Assembly (NCBI GenBank): GCA_001025035.1
Contig: LCZK01000010.1
Coordinates: forward strand, 682,001 to 746,000
Direction of reading: 5' to 3'
DNA: 64,000 nucleotides
Source of the DNA: Actinobacteria bacterium IMCC26207
Lineage (GTDB): Bacteria; Actinomycetota; Acidimicrobiia; Acidimicrobiales; Microtrichaceae
Below, in pieces: positions 1 to 10,768 of the stretch (position 1 is its first letter; each line of letters starts with the position of its first letter). The position numbers were made by a program, and so were the translations under genes. The notes beneath the pieces are model-generated. The model made no database searches. It worked only from the letters and a program-made list of their open reading frames with translations, and was not told where the DNA came from.

Positions 1-490
1 CAACACGCCAGTACTGCTCAGGCGGGTCAAGAACCTGGTCGTCGATCCAGCCGCTACCGGGGGTTTGCAGCAGCGGGTGATTCAGCAGCAACAAAAAGGT
101 GCCGCCCGGTCGCAGCACCCGGGCTAGTTCAGCGAGGGCTGGGTCAATCTGCGCAATGTGCTCGAACACCAGACAAGCAACTGCTGCATCTACACAAGCT
201 GTGGCCAAGCCCACATCTGTGGCGCTGCCTTGGAAATACGCTGGCCCCCCGGCACGAGAGCCAGCAAGCGTTACCTGCGTAAATGCTGGGTCAAGCCCAA
301 CTACCTGCAGACCAAGTTCGGCTGCGAGTCGGGCCACCTGTCCCTCGCCACATCCCATATCGAGCATCCGACCACTGCGTGGTAAATGCTGCTGAATGAG
401 CGGCAAAATCTGTTCGGTGTACTCGGGGTCAGCACCGTTGGTGAACTCTCGCTGCCACCAGTCGGCGTGTTCTTCCCAAGGGTCAGTCAT
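1..490 (-). CDS. Class I SAM-dependent methyltransferase, C-terminus cut by window edge
   Basis: I translated this frame by hand from the ATG at 490. It begins MTDPWEEHADWWQREF and has the SAM-binding glycine motif MLDMGCGEGQ near residue 42, then a post-motif acidic position (VVGLDPA) and the LARVLRPGG segment typical of Methyltransf_11 proteins. About 163 residues are present and the frame is still open at the window edge. The ATG overlaps the uvrC stop (ATGA, 4 bp), so the two are probably co-transcribed and translationally coupled. The substrate cannot be deduced. Confidence 0.85.
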   Translation of the reverse strand, partial: MTDPWEEHADWWQREFTNGADPEYTEQILPLIQQHLPRSGRMLDMGCGEGQVARLAAELGLQVVGLDPAFTQVTLAGSRAGGPAYFQGSATDVGLATACVDAAVACLVFEHIAQIDPALAELARVLRPGGTFLLLLNHPLLQTPGSGWIDDQVLDPPEQYWRV

Positions 491-2340
491 GGTGCGGATC
501 TCAACTTCTCATAGACGGCTTGGGCTACATCATGCGGTAGCCAAGTCAACGAGGTGAACTCCTGCAATTCGGCGGCCTTCACAGCCCGAATCCCGCCGAG
601 CTCCTTGATGAGTCGCTCCTTGCGCTTGGGGCCGAGCCCTGCAATGCCGTCAAGAACCGAGGCAGTCATGCGTTTGTCGCGACGCTCACGATGAAAGCTG
701 ATGGCGAATCGATGCGATTCATCGCGGATTCGCTGCAACATAAACAACGCCTCTGATCCCCTCGGAATCGACACCGGCTGTGAGTTACCCGGCAGAAAAA
801 CCTCTTCGAACTGTTTCGCTAATGAGGCCACCGGAATCTCATCTGTCAGACCCAACTGCTCCAGAACACGCACTGCAACACTGAGCTGGCCCTTGCCGCC
901 ATCCACCAGCAACAACTGCGGCGGGTAAGCAAAGCGGCCGCGCTCTGCAATGGGAAGTTCTTTGTCTGCGACATAGGCAGCGAACCTTCTGGTGAGGACT
1001 TCTTCCATTGCTGCAAAGTCATCGTTCTGTGGCACATTCACTTTGAATCGCCGGTACTCGGATTTGCGAGGCAGTCCATCCTCGAGAACCACCATCGATC
1101 CCACATAATCAGTGCCCTGCAAGTGGCTCATGTCGTAACACTCAATGCGCAGCGGAGCTACTGGCAGCGACAAGTACTGCTCAAGGTCATTGAGAGCTTT
1201 GGCCCTGCTGTTGTGATCCGCTGCCCGCTTGAGTCGGTGTCGCTGAAAAGCGTCGACTGCATTCTTCTTCACTGTTTCTGCAAGCTCGCGCTTGGTGCCA
1301 CGTTGCGGAATGCGAATCTCAACCCTGCTTCCACGCTGCGCTGTCAACCACTCCTCATACATGGAAGGGTCCTCGGGAATGGTCGGCACCAACACAGACT
1401 TTGGGTATCCAACTGCTGGGGCATCGCCGTAGACCTGCTCCAGCACAGCAGCCATGGTCTGAGCAGGATTCAAGTCCATGACTTTGTCGAGAATGAAGCC
1501 GAGGCGGCCCACCACTCTCCCGCGCCGCACAAAAAATATCTGCGCAGCAGCCTCGAGGTCATCCTCGTGAACCCCAATGATGTCGACATCTTCGGTGGTG
1601 TCGCCCACCATCTGTTGTCTCTCAACTGCTCGCCGTACAGCTGCGAGACGATCACGGGTACGCGCAGCTTGCTCAAACTCCATCGCAGCGGCAGCAGTTG
1701 CCATTTCGGTTTCGAGGCGCTGCAGAACTGGCTCGACATCACCCTCTAAAAATTCCATGAACTCGGTGACGAGTCCGGAGTAGGCCTGCGGGGTGATCTC
1801 ACCTACACAGGGACCCGCGCATTTCTCAATGTGAAACAACAAACACGGCTTACCAACACGCTGATGATGTCGGAGCTTGTGATCAGAACAAGTCCTGATG
1901 GGAAAGGTCCGAAGCAGTTCGTCCAAGGTCTCACGAATTGCATAGGCATGCGCATATGGCCCGAAGTAGCGCGAGCCCTTCTTTCGCATGCCACGAGTCA
2001 CCGTTGCTCGCGGCCATTCATCGCCCAAGGTCACGGCCAAGAAGGGATAGCTTTTGTCATCCACCAGGCGCACGTTGAACCGAGGGCGATGCTGCTTGAT
2101 GAGCGAATACTCGAGCATGAGAGCCTCGACCTCATTGCGTACCTGGATCCACTCCACAGTCTCTGCGGTGGCCACCATTTGAGCGGTGCGAGGATGCAGA
2201 CTGCGAGGATTCTGGAAGTAATTCGAAAGCCGTTGACGCAGCGACTTGGCTTTGCCGACATAGATGATCCGGCCCTCGGAGTCTTTGAACTGATAGCTAC
2301 CGGGGGTATCGGGAATCGTCCCCGGCTCTGGTCGGTCCAT
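487..2340 (-). CDS. uvrC: UvrABC system protein C (excinuclease subunit)
   Basis: UvrC makes the two incisions around a lesion in nucleotide excision repair after UvrA/UvrB damage recognition. The 617-residue product has the normal family length. It opens with a GIY-YIG nuclease domain (PDTPGSYQFKD, IIYVGKAKSLRQRL, about residues 11-90), followed by a UVR segment near residues 200-235 that contacts UvrB, an RNase H-like second nuclease domain, and a C-terminal helix-hairpin-helix region (GIAGLGPKRKERLIKELGG). uvrA and uvrB lie nearby on the same strand but with other genes between. The downstream methyltransferase overlaps by 4 bp. No SOS box was seen upstream; instead there is a 20-bp tandem repeat. 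Confidence 0.97.
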   Translation of the reverse strand: MDRPEPGTIPDTPGSYQFKDSEGRIIYVGKAKSLRQRLSNYFQNPRSLHPRTAQMVATAETVEWIQVRNEVEALMLEYSLIKQHRPRFNVRLVDDKSYPFLAVTLGDEWPRATVTRGMRKKGSRYFGPYAHAYAIRETLDELLRTFPIRTCSDHKLRHHQRVGKPCLLFHIEKCAGPCVGEITPQAYSGLVTEFMEFLEGDVEPVLQRLETEMATAAAAMEFEQAARTRDRLAAVRRAVERQQMVGDTTEDVDIIGVHEDDLEAAAQIFFVRRGRVVGRLGFILDKVMDLNPAQTMAAVLEQVYGDAPAVGYPKSVLVPTIPEDPSMYEEWLTAQRGSRVEIRIPQRGTKRELAETVKKNAVDAFQRHRLKRAADHNSRAKALNDLEQYLSLPVAPLRIECYDMSHLQGTDYVGSMVVLEDGLPRKSEYRRFKVNVPQNDDFAAMEEVLTRRFAAYVADKELPIAERGRFAYPPQLLLVDGGKGQLSVAVRVLEQLGLTDEIPVASLAKQFEEVFLPGNSQPVSIPRGSEALFMLQRIRDESHRFAISFHRERRDKRMTASVLDGIAGLGPKRKERLIKELGGIRAVKAAELQEFTSLTWLPHDVAQAVYEKLRSAP

Positions 2341-2365
2341 TGCCCGTACAGTACTGCTGTGTTGC

Positions 2366-2440
2366 GGAAACTACTGCAGCGCTGAGGAAACTCTTGCAGC
2401 GCTCAGGAAACTGCTGCCTGATTAAGGAAACTGCTGCGCC
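2366..2440. repeat. Tandem repeat, 20-bp unit, about 3.8 copies
   Basis: Four successive units start with GGAAACT at 2366, 2386, 2406 and 2426. The period is exactly 20 bp; the first two units share GCAGCGCT and the last is partial. The array fills the space between the divergent uvrC and nadA genes, just upstream of the uvrC start. It could affect either promoter or be neutral slippage product. Confidence 0.85.
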
Positions 2441-2474
2441 CGCCGGCCCAGAACCGGGTAACATGTCTATGTCG

Positions 2475-2591
2475 GCCTGGTCTCCGGCACCATCACTTTT
2501 CGAGACCGACTTACCAGAGGCGTGGCGACCAGGCTGTCCCCACTGGATGATTCTCGAAAGTCTTCATCGTGTACGGGTGCGAATCCGTACA
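2475..2591 (+). promoter_or_regulatory. Structured 5' leader of nadA (candidate cis-regulatory RNA)
   Basis: Three complementary pairs are visible. GCCTGGT (2475-2481) pairs with ACCAGGC (2528-2534). ACTTTTCGAGA (2495-2505) pairs with TCTCGAAAGT (2552-2561) with one bulged T. TGTACGG (2570-2576) pairs with CCGTACA (2585-2591), a perfect 7-bp hairpin ending 4 nt before the AGGAGG ribosome-binding site at 2596-2601. The first two helices interleave, so they form either a pseudoknot or two mutually exclusive folds. Position upstream of an NAD biosynthesis gene suggests metabolite control, but no known riboswitch class was recognised. Confidence 0.4.
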
Positions 2592-2608
2592 TATAGGAGG
2601 TCACCAGA

Positions 2609-3718
2609 ATGCTCAGACTGCAAGTTCAACTACCAGAGCAGTACCTGCAAGCCACGCAAGAAGAATTGTCTGAACGCATAGCCACTGCCAAGGCAACCCT
2701 TGGCGAGCGGGTGTTTATTCTTGGGCATCACTATCAGCGAGATGAAGTCATGCGCTGGGCAGATGCGCGAGGCGACTCGTTTCGGCTCTCGGTGCTGGCA
2801 CAGGAACACCCCGAGGCTGAGTTCATTGTGTTTTGCGGGGTGCACTTCATGGCCGAGGCCGCCGACATCTTGACCGGAGACCACCAGCAGGTTGTCCTGC
2901 CCGATTTGAATGCCGGCTGTTCGATGGCGGATATGGCAGATATTGACTCGGTGGAAGAGGCTTGGGAATCCCTTGCAGAGGTCACTGACATTGAGCGAGT
3001 CGTACCAATTACCTATATGAACTCAGCTGCAAACCTGAAGGCCTTTGTGGGCAAGCAAGGCGGAGCTGTCTGCACCTCGACAAATGCTCGCGCCGTTCTC
3101 GACTGGGCTTTGCATCGCGAGGATGGCCCCCGGGGCAAGCAGGTTCTGTTCTTCCCCGATCAGCATCTTGGAAGAAATACTGGCTTTCAGATGGGGTTCA
3201 ATGATTCCGATATGGCGGTCTGGAACCCCCGTAAGGAGTTCGGCGGACTTGAAGAAGCCGAGCTGAAAAACCGCACATTCCTGCTGTGGAAGGGGCATTG
3301 CTCAGTACATCAGCGCTTTCAGCCAGAACACATTCAGGCCTTTCGTGCGCAGTACCCAGAGGGAATCGTGGTGATGCATCCTGAGTGCTCACACGAGGCC
3401 TGCGAGCTTGCCGATCAGGTCGGGTCAACGGACTTCATTATCCGTGCCATTGAGGCTGCTCCATCGGGTTCGGTTATTGGAGTCGGAACCGAAATTCATC
3501 TGGTGCAGCGTCTGAATAACGAGACCCCAGACAAAACAGTGATTTCGCTCGACCCACTGGTGTGCCCCTGCTCAACGATGTTCCGAATTGACGCCCCACA
3601 CCTGGCTTGGACCTTGGAGAGCCTGGTTGAAGGAACGGTCCGGAACCGAATCACAGTCAACCCAGAGGATGCACACTGGGCGCGGGTTGCACTTGAGCGC
3701 ATGCTCGAAATCACCTGA
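2609..3718 (+). CDS. nadA: Quinolinate synthase A
   Basis: NadA condenses iminoaspartate with dihydroxyacetone phosphate to quinolinate in de novo NAD synthesis, using an oxygen-sensitive [4Fe-4S] cluster. The 369-residue product shows the family signature [19 protein letters not shown] near the N-terminus, FCGVHFMAE, and three spaced cysteine regions that fit the cluster ligands: [26 protein letters not shown] and [11 protein letters not shown]. The ATG at 2609 has a strong AGGAGG site 7 nt upstream. No nadB or nadC is adjacent. The 3' end overlaps the convergent uvrA stop by 8 bp. The upstream leader can fold. Confidence 0.96.
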   Translation: MLRLQVQLPEQYLQATQEELSERIATAKATLGERVFILGHHYQRDEVMRWADARGDSFRLSVLAQEHPEAEFIVFCGVHFMAEAADILTGDHQQVVLPDLNAGCSMADMADIDSVEEAWESLAEVTDIERVVPITYMNSAANLKAFVGKQGGAVCTSTNARAVLDWALHREDGPRGKQVLFFPDQHLGRNTGFQMGFNDSDMAVWNPRKEFGGLEEAELKNRTFLLWKGHCSVHQRFQPEHIQAFRAQYPEGIVVMHPECSHEACELADQVGSTDFIIRAIEAAPSGSVIGVGTEIHLVQRLNNETPDKTVISLDPLVCPCSTMFRIDAPHLAWTLESLVEGTVRNRITVNPEDAHWARVALERMLEIT

Positions 3719-6700
3719 GCTCACCAGCGAGCAGTGGCGCTAGAAAGTGGCCGGTATAGCTCTGTTTGGCTGCAGCGATTGTTTCGGGGGTTCCTTCGGC
3801 CACCACAGATCCCCCACCGCGACCGCCTTCGGGCCCAAGGTCGATGACCCAATCTGCAGTCTTGATCACATCTAGATTGTGCTCAATCACCAAAACGGTA
3901 TTGCCTTGGTCAACAAGCCGAGACAGCACCGTCAGCAGCTTGCGAATATCTTCAAAGTGCAGGCCGGTGGTTGGTTCATCCAGCAGGTAAATCGTGTGGC
4001 CCGTGGAGCGCTTCGCTAACTCAGATGCCAGCTTGACCCGCTGAGCTTCACCCCCGGACAGCGTGGTAGCGGGCTGACCAAGCCGCACATAGCCCAGGCC
4101 CACATCTACAAGGGTGCGCATATGCCGAGCAATGGTGGGCTGATTCGAGAAAAACGCCAAAGCTTCTTCACAAGGCAGGTTGAGCACCTCGGAAATGTTT
4201 AACCCCTTAAAGGTCACCTCGAGGGTGTCTCGGTTGTAGCGAGCACCGCCGCAGACCTCGCAGGGCACATAAATATCTGGCAGGAAGTGCATCTCGATCT
4301 TTATTGTTCCGTCACCAGAACAGGCTTCACATCGGCCACCCTTGACGTTGAAACTAAATCGGCCTGGAAGGTATCCGCGCACTTTTGATTCAGAGGTCTG
4401 CGCAAACAGTTTCCGGATGTGATCGAACACACCGGTATAGGTGGCTGGGTTAGATCGAGGAGTTCGACCAATGGGCGACTGGTCGATGTCGATCACTTTG
4501 TCCAACTGGTCTAGGCCCTCAATGCGCTTATGTAACCCCGGTGGAATCTTGGATCCATAAATCTGCTGCATAAGCGAGCGCATGAGGATGTCATTGATCA
4601 GGGTGGACTTGCCCGAACCAGACACCCCGGTGACCGCAACAAAACACCCGAGTGGGATATCAACATTTACATTGCGAAGGTTGTGCTCACGGGCCCCTTG
4701 AATCTTGAGCCATTGCTCGCCTGGCTCCCGTCGAACTTCGGGCAGCGGAATGGAGCGCTTGCCTGACAAGTACTGCCCCGTGACCGACTCTTTTGCACGT
4801 AGCAACCCTTTGAAACTTCCCGAATGCACGACTCTCCCGCCGTGTTCTCCTGCACCCGGACCAACGTCAACAATGTGGTCGGCAATGCGAATGGTGTCCT
4901 CATCGTGTTCCACCACGATGACTGTGTTGCCCAAGTCTCGTAGTCGGATCAGCGTCTCGATCAGGCGATGGTTATCGCGTTGATGTAGACCGATGGATGG
5001 CTCGTCGAGCACATACAGTACGCCGACCAAGCCGGAACCAATCTGTGAAGCCAAGCGAATGCGTTGAGCCTCGCCGCCCGAAAGCGTGGCCGCTGAACGG
5101 GCAAGGGACAGGTAATCCAAGCCCACATCGCATAAGAACTTGAGCCGAACGTTGATCTCTTTCAGGATGCGCTCAGCAATCAGAGTCTGACGCTCATCTA
5201 GGTGGAGGTGCAGCAGTTTGTCTGTGGCCTCGGCGATCGACAGGCTGCAGAGTTGATGCATGTTGAGCCCATCAACAGTGACTGCAAGTGCATACGGGTT
5301 CAAGCGGGCACCATCGCAAGTAGCACACGGCACAAGGCGCATGTAGCCCTCAATGGCATCGCGTGAGGAGTCAGTTTCGGCCTCGCTATGACGACGTTTG
5401 AGATATGGAATCACGCCCTCATACTTGGCTGAGTAACTACGCGTTCTGCCGTAACGATTCTTGAACTTGACGGCTACGCGAGTTGATCCTTCAACACCAA
5501 AGAGCAAGAGCGTCTGCTGTTGCTTCGGGAGCTTCTCAAAAGGAGTGTTGATCTCAATCTCGTACTCCTCGCAGACTGATTCCAACAATCGGTGAAAGTA
5601 CTTAGCGTGGCCCGAGGCCCAAGGAGCGAGTGCGCCATCGGCCACCGAGACCTCGGGGTCTGGAACCACCAGTTCCGGGTCGACCTCGAACAAGGTTCCC
5701 AATCCATCACATGCAGTGCATGCGCCATAGGGAGTATTAAAAGAGAAGTTACGTGGAGCCAGTTCCTCAAAGCTTTTGCCATCAGATGGGCGGGCCAGCT
5801 TCTCGGAAAAAGTCAGCGTCTCTGACTCTGCATCAGGACCGGCATCCTTAGCGGCAAGCAGTTCGATCTGTGCCACTCCCTCGGCCAATGTCAGCGCGGT
5901 TTCCATAGAGTCGGTGAGGCGCCGCTCGATGCCATCTCGCAACACCAGGCGGTCAACAATGACCTCAATGGTGTGCTGCTCATAGCGGGCAAGGTCGAGT
6001 TCTACCGGAAGCTCGTGTACTTCGCCGTCCACGCGCACCCGACCAAACCCTTGGCTGGCAAGGTCAACAAAAAGCTGCTCGTAGGTGCCCTTCCGACCAC
6101 GAATTACTGGGGCAAGCACTTGAAAGCGTGTGCCCTCGGGTAAGGCCAAAATGCGATCCACAATCTGTTGTGGAGTTTGACGAACCAGTGCTTCGCCAGT
6201 ATCGGGATCATGGGGTTCACCGACTCGTGCAAACAACAGTCGCAGGTAGTCGTATACCTCGGTGACCGTTCCCACTGTTGACCGCGGATTGCGAGAGGCC
6301 GACTTCTGATCAATCGAGATTGCAGGAGACAGGCCTTCGATCACGTCGACATCGGGCTTATCCATCTGACCCAAGAACTGACGCGCATAGGAGGAGAGTG
6401 ACTCGACGTAGCGGCGTTGACCCTCGGCATAAATGGTGTCGAATGCAAGCGAAGACTTGCCCGATCCAGAGAGCCCAGTAAAGACAATGAGCTGGTCACG
6501 GGGAAGGTCAAGCGAGACATCGCACAAGTTGTGTTCGCGAGCGCCTCGAATCGTGATGCGATCGAGCGCATGATGCGACTGCGCTCTCTTGGCTACAGCT
6601 GCCTTGGGTGCAGCTGCGGTCTTGGCTATAGCTGCCTTCGTGGGTACAGCGACCTTTGGTACAGCTGCCTTGGGTGCAGCAGCCGTCTTCTTTGCAGGTG

Positions 6701-6743
6701 CCTTGCGGGGAGTGGCGCTTGTTCGCACCTTGGGTGTCGACAT
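3711..6743 (-). CDS. uvrA: UvrABC system protein A with Ala/Lys/Pro-rich N-terminal extension
   Basis: UvrA is the DNA-damage sensor ATPase of nucleotide excision repair. The 1010-residue product has two ABC ATPase halves: first Walker [20 protein letters not shown], second [15 protein letters not shown]. Two LSGGEAQR signature motifs and zinc-binding Cys clusters ([16 protein letters not shown] with CEVCGGARY) are also present. The normal UvrA start corresponds to about residue 58 ([11 protein letters not shown]). Before it lies a low-complexity segment of repeated AAPKAAVPK-like units, resembling histone H1-type basic tails. The ATG at 6743 begins this tail; an internal start would remove it, but none with a clear ribosome site was seen. 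An SOS box lies 20 bp upstream. Confidence 0.96.
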   Translation of the reverse strand: MSTPKVRTSATPRKAPAKKTAAAPKAAVPKVAVPTKAAIAKTAAAPKAAVAKRAQSHHALDRITIRGAREHNLCDVSLDLPRDQLIVFTGLSGSGKSSLAFDTIYAEGQRRYVESLSSYARQFLGQMDKPDVDVIEGLSPAISIDQKSASRNPRSTVGTVTEVYDYLRLLFARVGEPHDPDTGEALVRQTPQQIVDRILALPEGTRFQVLAPVIRGRKGTYEQLFVDLASQGFGRVRVDGEVHELPVELDLARYEQHTIEVIVDRLVLRDGIERRLTDSMETALTLAEGVAQIELLAAKDAGPDAESETLTFSEKLARPSDGKSFEELAPRNFSFNTPYGACTACDGLGTLFEVDPELVVPDPEVSVADGALAPWASGHAKYFHRLLESVCEEYEIEINTPFEKLPKQQQTLLLFGVEGSTRVAVKFKNRYGRTRSYSAKYEGVIPYLKRRHSEAETDSSRDAIEGYMRLVPCATCDGARLNPYALAVTVDGLNMHQLCSLSIAEATDKLLHLHLDERQTLIAERILKEINVRLKFLCDVGLDYLSLARSAATLSGGEAQRIRLASQIGSGLVGVLYVLDEPSIGLHQRDNHRLIETLIRLRDLGNTVIVVEHDEDTIRIADHIVDVGPGAGEHGGRVVHSGSFKGLLRAKESVTGQYLSGKRSIPLPEVRREPGEQWLKIQGAREHNLRNVNVDIPLGCFVAVTGVSGSGKSTLINDILMRSLMQQIYGSKIPPGLHKRIEGLDQLDKVIDIDQSPIGRTPRSNPATYTGVFDHIRKLFAQTSESKVRGYLPGRFSFNVKGGRCEACSGDGTIKIEMHFLPDIYVPCEVCGGARYNRDTLEVTFKGLNISEVLNLPCEEALAFFSNQPTIARHMRTLVDVGLGYVRLGQPATTLSGGEAQRVKLASELAKRSTGHTIYLLDEPTTGLHFEDIRKLLTVLSRLVDQGNTVLVIEHNLDVIKTADWVIDLGPEGGRGGGSVVAEGTPETIAAAKQSYTGHFLAPLLAGELR

Positions 6744-6762
6744 GATTCCCTAGTTTAGTTGG

Positions 6763-6776
6763 CGAACAGGTGTTCG
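6763..6776. promoter_or_regulatory. SOS box (LexA operator) upstream of uvrA
   Basis: CGAACAGGTGTTCG is a perfect palindrome of the GAAC-N4-GTTC LexA-box type known from Gram-positive bacteria and actinobacteria. It lies 20 bp upstream of the uvrA start, in the gap shared with divergent aroC. The same motif occurs at lexA in this window, which supports a functional site. Confidence 0.85.
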
Positions 6777-6864
6777 TGATTCAAGCTCGTTACGGCAGAA
6801 AGTTTTGCGGATCTGCCGAAACAAGGCGTGGAGCGTCCTTCAGCGACTGCCATACTTGCTTGAT

Positions 6865-7962
6865 ATGGGTTCAAGCACCGGTCGCCTCTTTCGTATTACA
6901 ACCTTTGGCGAGTCTCATGGTGGCGGGGTTGGCGTGGTTCTTGATGGGTGCCCTCCAGGACTCGCGCTCTCCGAGGCAGATATCCAGCCAGACCTAGACC
7001 GCCGTCGGCCTGGCCAAAGCCGCTTAGTCACGCAGCGGGATGAGTCGGACAAAGTCGAGATTCTTTCTGGGGTGTACGAGGGTCGAACACTCGGATCGCC
7101 GATTGCCATGCTCGTCCGCAATGCCGATCAGATTTCTGGCGCGTACGAGGAAATGAAGAGCAGCTACCGCCCCTCGCATGCAGACTTTACTACCGAGGCC
7201 AAATATGGGATTCGAGCTGTGGCCGGCGGAGGGCGGGCATCGGCAAGAGAGACGATCGGCAGAGTCGCGGCGGCCGCAGTGGCGCGCAAGCTTCTAGCTC
7301 AGAGCTGCGGCGTAGAAGTACTTGGCTGGGTCTCGCAGATCCACACAATCATGTCGGCCGTTGATGCCAGCGTGGTACAACTCGATCAGGTCGAGGCCAC
7401 GCCCACCCGCTGCCCAGACCCAGTAGCAGCCGAACTCATGGTTACAGCTATTGAGCAGGCCCGCCGAGATGGCGACTCACTTGGCGGAATCGTGAGCTGC
7501 ATTGCTCGAGGTGTGCCCGCCGGTTGGGGCGAGCCCGTATTCGACAAGCTCGAGGCCGACCTGGCAAAGGCTGTCATGTCGCTACCCGCGACAAAGGGTT
7601 TCGAACTGGGAAGTGGGTTTGGCGCAGTTGCCATGACGGGCAGAGAACACAACGACGCTTTTGTTCCCGGTGCAGATGGCAAGCCGCGCACACTCACGAA
7701 TCACTCTGGTGGCATACAAGGCGGTATCTCAAACGGCGAAGAGATCAACATTCGTGTTGCCTTTAAGCCAACTGCCACAATTTCTTCTGAACAGCAAACG
7801 GTTGACCGAGATAACAATGCCGTCACTCTGGCAGCTAAGGGCCGCCACGACCCATGCGTGCTGCCTCGTGCGGTGCCACTCGTAGAGGCAGCCATGCTGT
7901 TGGTACTCGCCGATCACTGGCTACGCCAAGAGTCGATTCGCACTAGCGCTGGGTTGTCCTAG
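6865..7962 (+). CDS. aroC: Chorismate synthase
   Basis: AroC converts 5-enolpyruvylshikimate 3-phosphate to chorismate, the last shared step of aromatic biosynthesis, with reduced FMN as cofactor. The 365-residue product from the ATG at 6865 starts [20 protein letters not shown], matching the family N-terminus. An open frame extends 20 codons upstream but adds nothing family-like. Other signatures are [43 protein letters not shown]-like ([16 protein letters not shown]) and [13 protein letters not shown]. No strong ribosome-binding site is visible before 6865. No aroK or aroB neighbours are present, unlike many actinobacteria. Confidence 0.95.
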   Translation: MGSSTGRLFRITTFGESHGGGVGVVLDGCPPGLALSEADIQPDLDRRRPGQSRLVTQRDESDKVEILSGVYEGRTLGSPIAMLVRNADQISGAYEEMKSSYRPSHADFTTEAKYGIRAVAGGGRASARETIGRVAAAAVARKLLAQSCGVEVLGWVSQIHTIMSAVDASVVQLDQVEATPTRCPDPVAAELMVTAIEQARRDGDSLGGIVSCIARGVPAGWGEPVFDKLEADLAKAVMSLPATKGFELGSGFGAVAMTGREHNDAFVPGADGKPRTLTNHSGGIQGGISNGEEINIRVAFKPTATISSEQQTVDRDNNAVTLAAKGRHDPCVLPRAVPLVEAAMLLVLADHWLRQESIRTSAGLS

Positions 7963-7974
7963 AGCGAGTGCTAG

Positions 7975-10074
7975 CTAGGCCCCGCCGGCAGTGCGAAGTT
8001 CCCTTTTCAGGTCTTTAATCTCGTCTCGCAGTCGAGCCGCTTCTTCAAAGCGCAGTTCTTCAGATGCTGCGTTCATCTCGTCCTCGAGCAGGGAGATCAA
8101 CTTGCCAAGGTCAGAGGGAGGCAGGTCCTTGAACTGTTCAGCTCGAGCACGCTCGCCGGGTCGCTGCTTGCGCTTGCCTTGGCCCGGGTAGGGCGCCTCG
8201 TTCGAGGTTCCCCGCAGCTGATCCAAGATGTTGGTCACTGGCTTAATAATCGTCTTGGGGTCGATCCCATGTTCGGTGTTGTACGCCTCTTGCAAACCTC
8301 TGCGCCGGTTGGTCTCGGAGATTGCTTTGGTCATTGAGTCGGTCACGCGGTCCGCATACATAAAGACTTGACCGCGTACGTTGCGTGCAGCGCGACCAAT
8401 CATCTGAATCAGCGAGGTTTCGGAGCGCAGGAAGCCCTCTTTGTCAGCATCAAGAATCGCCACCATCGAGACCTCTGGAATATCAAGGCCCTCTCGCAAC
8501 AAGTTGATGCCGACGAGCACATCGAACTCACCAAGTCGCAAGTCCCGCACCAGTTCAATGCGCTGCAACGTGTCAACATCTGAATGCAAGTAACGCACCC
8601 GAACACCCATCTCAAGCAAGTACTGGGTCAGATCTTCGGCCATCTTCTTGGTGAGCGTGGTGACCAAGACTCGATCGCCTAGCTCCACTCGCTCATTGAT
8701 GTTTCCTAACAGGTCATCGATCTGACCCTCGGTCGGCTTGATGACAACCTGCGGATCAATCAGGCCTGTAGGACGCACAATCTGCTCAACCACTCGAGAG
8801 CTATGTTCGATCTCCCATTTACTTGGCGTGGCAGACAGGAACACAGTCTGGCCGGCACGCTCCACCCATTCCTCAAACCTGAGCGGCCGATTATCGCCAG
8901 CCGAAGGCAGACGAAACCCGTGCTCAATCAGGTTGTTCTTTCTTGATCGATCACCCTCGTACTGCCCATGCAACTGCGGAATCGTGACGTGAGATTCATC
9001 AATGATGGTCAGGTAATCAGAAGGAAAAAAGTCGAGCAAGGTATTCGGCGGCTCTCCTGGGGCACGACCATCTATCGGCCCCGAGTAATTCTCAATACCG
9101 TTACAGAATCCCAACTCCTGCAGCATCTCAAGGTCGTATTCAGTTCTCATACGCAGTCGCTGGGCCTCGAGCAACTTGCCTTCACTCTCAAACAACGCCA
9201 GCCGCTGCTGCAACTCAACTTCAATGCGGCCGATGGCATCACGGAGTCGCTCATCCGAGGTGGCGTAGTGGGTGTTCGGAAAGATCACCACCTCATCCAA
9301 TTCCTGCACGCGCTCCCCAGTCAGCGTGTCGACCACAGAGATCGACTCAACCTCATCCCCAAACAGCGCAATGCGCACTGCAGTTTCTTCATAGGCTGGG
9401 TGGACTTCAATGATGTCGCCGCGCACCCGGAACTTGCCTCGCACCAGGTTCATATCGTTACGCTCGTACTGCAGATCAACGAGCCGCCGAAGCATCTCTC
9501 GCTGGTCAATTGTTTCGCCCACCCGGGCGGCAAACAGTCTCTTGGAGTATTCCTCGGGCGAGCCGAGACCGTAGATACAAGACACCGAGGCCACGACAAT
9601 GGTGTCCCTGCGAGTCAGGAGTGCCGAAGTAGCGGCATGACGCAGACGATCGATCTCATCGTTGACCGAGGAGTCCTTCTCGATGAAGGTATCGCTGGCC
9701 GCCATGTAGGCCTCGGGCTGGTAGTAGTCGTAATACGAGACGAAGTATTCGACGCGATTCTCTGGGAAGAACTCACGGAACTCGTTGGCTAGCTGCGCAG
9801 CCAAACTCTTGTTGGGTGCCAGTACCAGCGTTGGCCGCTGCACCTGCTCAATCGTCCATGCCATGGTGGCTGACTTGCCCGAGCCTGTGATGCCAAGAAG
9901 GGTCTGAAAGCGTTGACCAGTGTTGATGCCTTCGGCGAGGGCAGCAATTGCGGCTGGCTGATCCCCTGCAGGCTGATAGTCCGAGACCATTTTGAATGGC
10001 CGCAGTGCAGAGGGTTGCACCCGGTCGGGACTTGCCTCGGAACTCACGGGGCCAGGCTCTGGATCCACTGCCAT
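7975..10074 (-). CDS. uvrB: UvrABC system protein B (excinuclease helicase subunit)
   Basis: UvrB verifies damage handed over by UvrA and forms the pre-incision complex with UvrC. The 699-residue product has Walker A GITGSGKS, the beta-hairpin region [15 protein letters not shown], the DEAD-like TIIDESHVT motif, helicase motif [11 protein letters not shown], and a C-terminal UVR domain ([24 protein letters not shown]) that binds UvrC. The annotated ATG overlaps the end of coaE by 31 bp; the next in-frame ATG (residue 29, before [11 protein letters not shown]) would remove the overlap and still keep the whole family core. The coaE-uvrB pairing is common in actinobacteria. Confidence 0.96.
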   Translation of the reverse strand: MAVDPEPGPVSSEASPDRVQPSALRPFKMVSDYQPAGDQPAAIAALAEGINTGQRFQTLLGITGSGKSATMAWTIEQVQRPTLVLAPNKSLAAQLANEFREFFPENRVEYFVSYYDYYQPEAYMAASDTFIEKDSSVNDEIDRLRHAATSALLTRRDTIVVASVSCIYGLGSPEEYSKRLFAARVGETIDQREMLRRLVDLQYERNDMNLVRGKFRVRGDIIEVHPAYEETAVRIALFGDEVESISVVDTLTGERVQELDEVVIFPNTHYATSDERLRDAIGRIEVELQQRLALFESEGKLLEAQRLRMRTEYDLEMLQELGFCNGIENYSGPIDGRAPGEPPNTLLDFFPSDYLTIIDESHVTIPQLHGQYEGDRSRKNNLIEHGFRLPSAGDNRPLRFEEWVERAGQTVFLSATPSKWEIEHSSRVVEQIVRPTGLIDPQVVIKPTEGQIDDLLGNINERVELGDRVLVTTLTKKMAEDLTQYLLEMGVRVRYLHSDVDTLQRIELVRDLRLGEFDVLVGINLLREGLDIPEVSMVAILDADKEGFLRSETSLIQMIGRAARNVRGQVFMYADRVTDSMTKAISETNRRRGLQEAYNTEHGIDPKTIIKPVTNILDQLRGTSNEAPYPGQGKRKQRPGERARAEQFKDLPPSDLGKLISLLEDEMNAASEELRFEEAARLRDEIKDLKRELRTAGGA

Positions 10075-10640
10075 GCAAGAGCGATCTGGTCATCAAGCTC
10101 GTGTGGTTGACCGTGGTTATCGATCACAAAGTCGGCGCGGGCTAGGCGGTCAGATCGGCTGGCCTGTTTGGCGATCCGGTTTCTTGCGTCCTGTTCGGAA
10201 AACCCCCGAAACTCGATAAGGCGAGCGATCGCCACCTCGGGGTCAAGGTCAACCACGATGGTGCCTCGCAGGTCCTCCCATCCAGATTCGACGAGCAACG
10301 GCACATCAAGAATGACGACAGAATCTGTGGTTGATTGCTCTTCGATTCTTCTGGCGATCTCTTCGTGCACCCTTGGGTGCACGATCGCACCCAGATCGGC
10401 CAAGGCCGTGGCGTCAGTAAAGACCAAATCGGCTACCGCAGCCCGGTCAAGCTGGCCCGAGTCATCGAGTATTCCCGGCCCAAAACGCTCTTCCATCTCC
10501 TTGAATACCTGCGTTCCCGGCTGCTGAAGTTCCCGCACGATTGCGTCGGCGTCTACCACCACAGCGCCTCGCTCAGCGAGACCCAGTGAGACTGTTGATT
10601 TTCCGGCGCCGATTCCGCCCGTGAGGCCTACTAACAACAT
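10044..10640 (-). CDS. coaE: Dephospho-CoA kinase
   Basis: CoaE phosphorylates dephospho-CoA in the last step of coenzyme A synthesis. The 198-residue product starts [18 protein letters not shown] with a P-loop at residues 8-15. It continues with [15 protein letters not shown] and with VHPRVHEEI and [15 protein letters not shown], the usual CoaE segments. It precedes uvrB on the same strand and overlaps its upstream start candidate, suggesting an operon. Length is normal. Confidence 0.95.
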   Translation of the reverse strand: MLLVGLTGGIGAGKSTVSLGLAERGAVVVDADAIVRELQQPGTQVFKEMEERFGPGILDDSGQLDRAAVADLVFTDATALADLGAIVHPRVHEEIARRIEEQSTTDSVVILDVPLLVESGWEDLRGTIVVDLDPEVAIARLIEFRGFSEQDARNRIAKQASRSDRLARADFVIDNHGQPHELDDQIALAWQWIQSLAP

Positions 10641-10768
10641 GGGTTTGAACCCTACCCGCCCGCCGCCGCATAGGTAATTTGAACTATTTGAACTAATAGT
10701 CCAGTTCGGGATTCAACCTGCCGATACCAATAAATATCTCGGATTTTGACCCAACCTCAGGACTACAT

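Noticed and set aside
2464-2681. Leader peptide or small protein upstream of nadA
   Set aside because: An open frame starts at 2464, but it runs into nadA out of frame and lacks a ribosome site. The DNA is better explained as structured leader.
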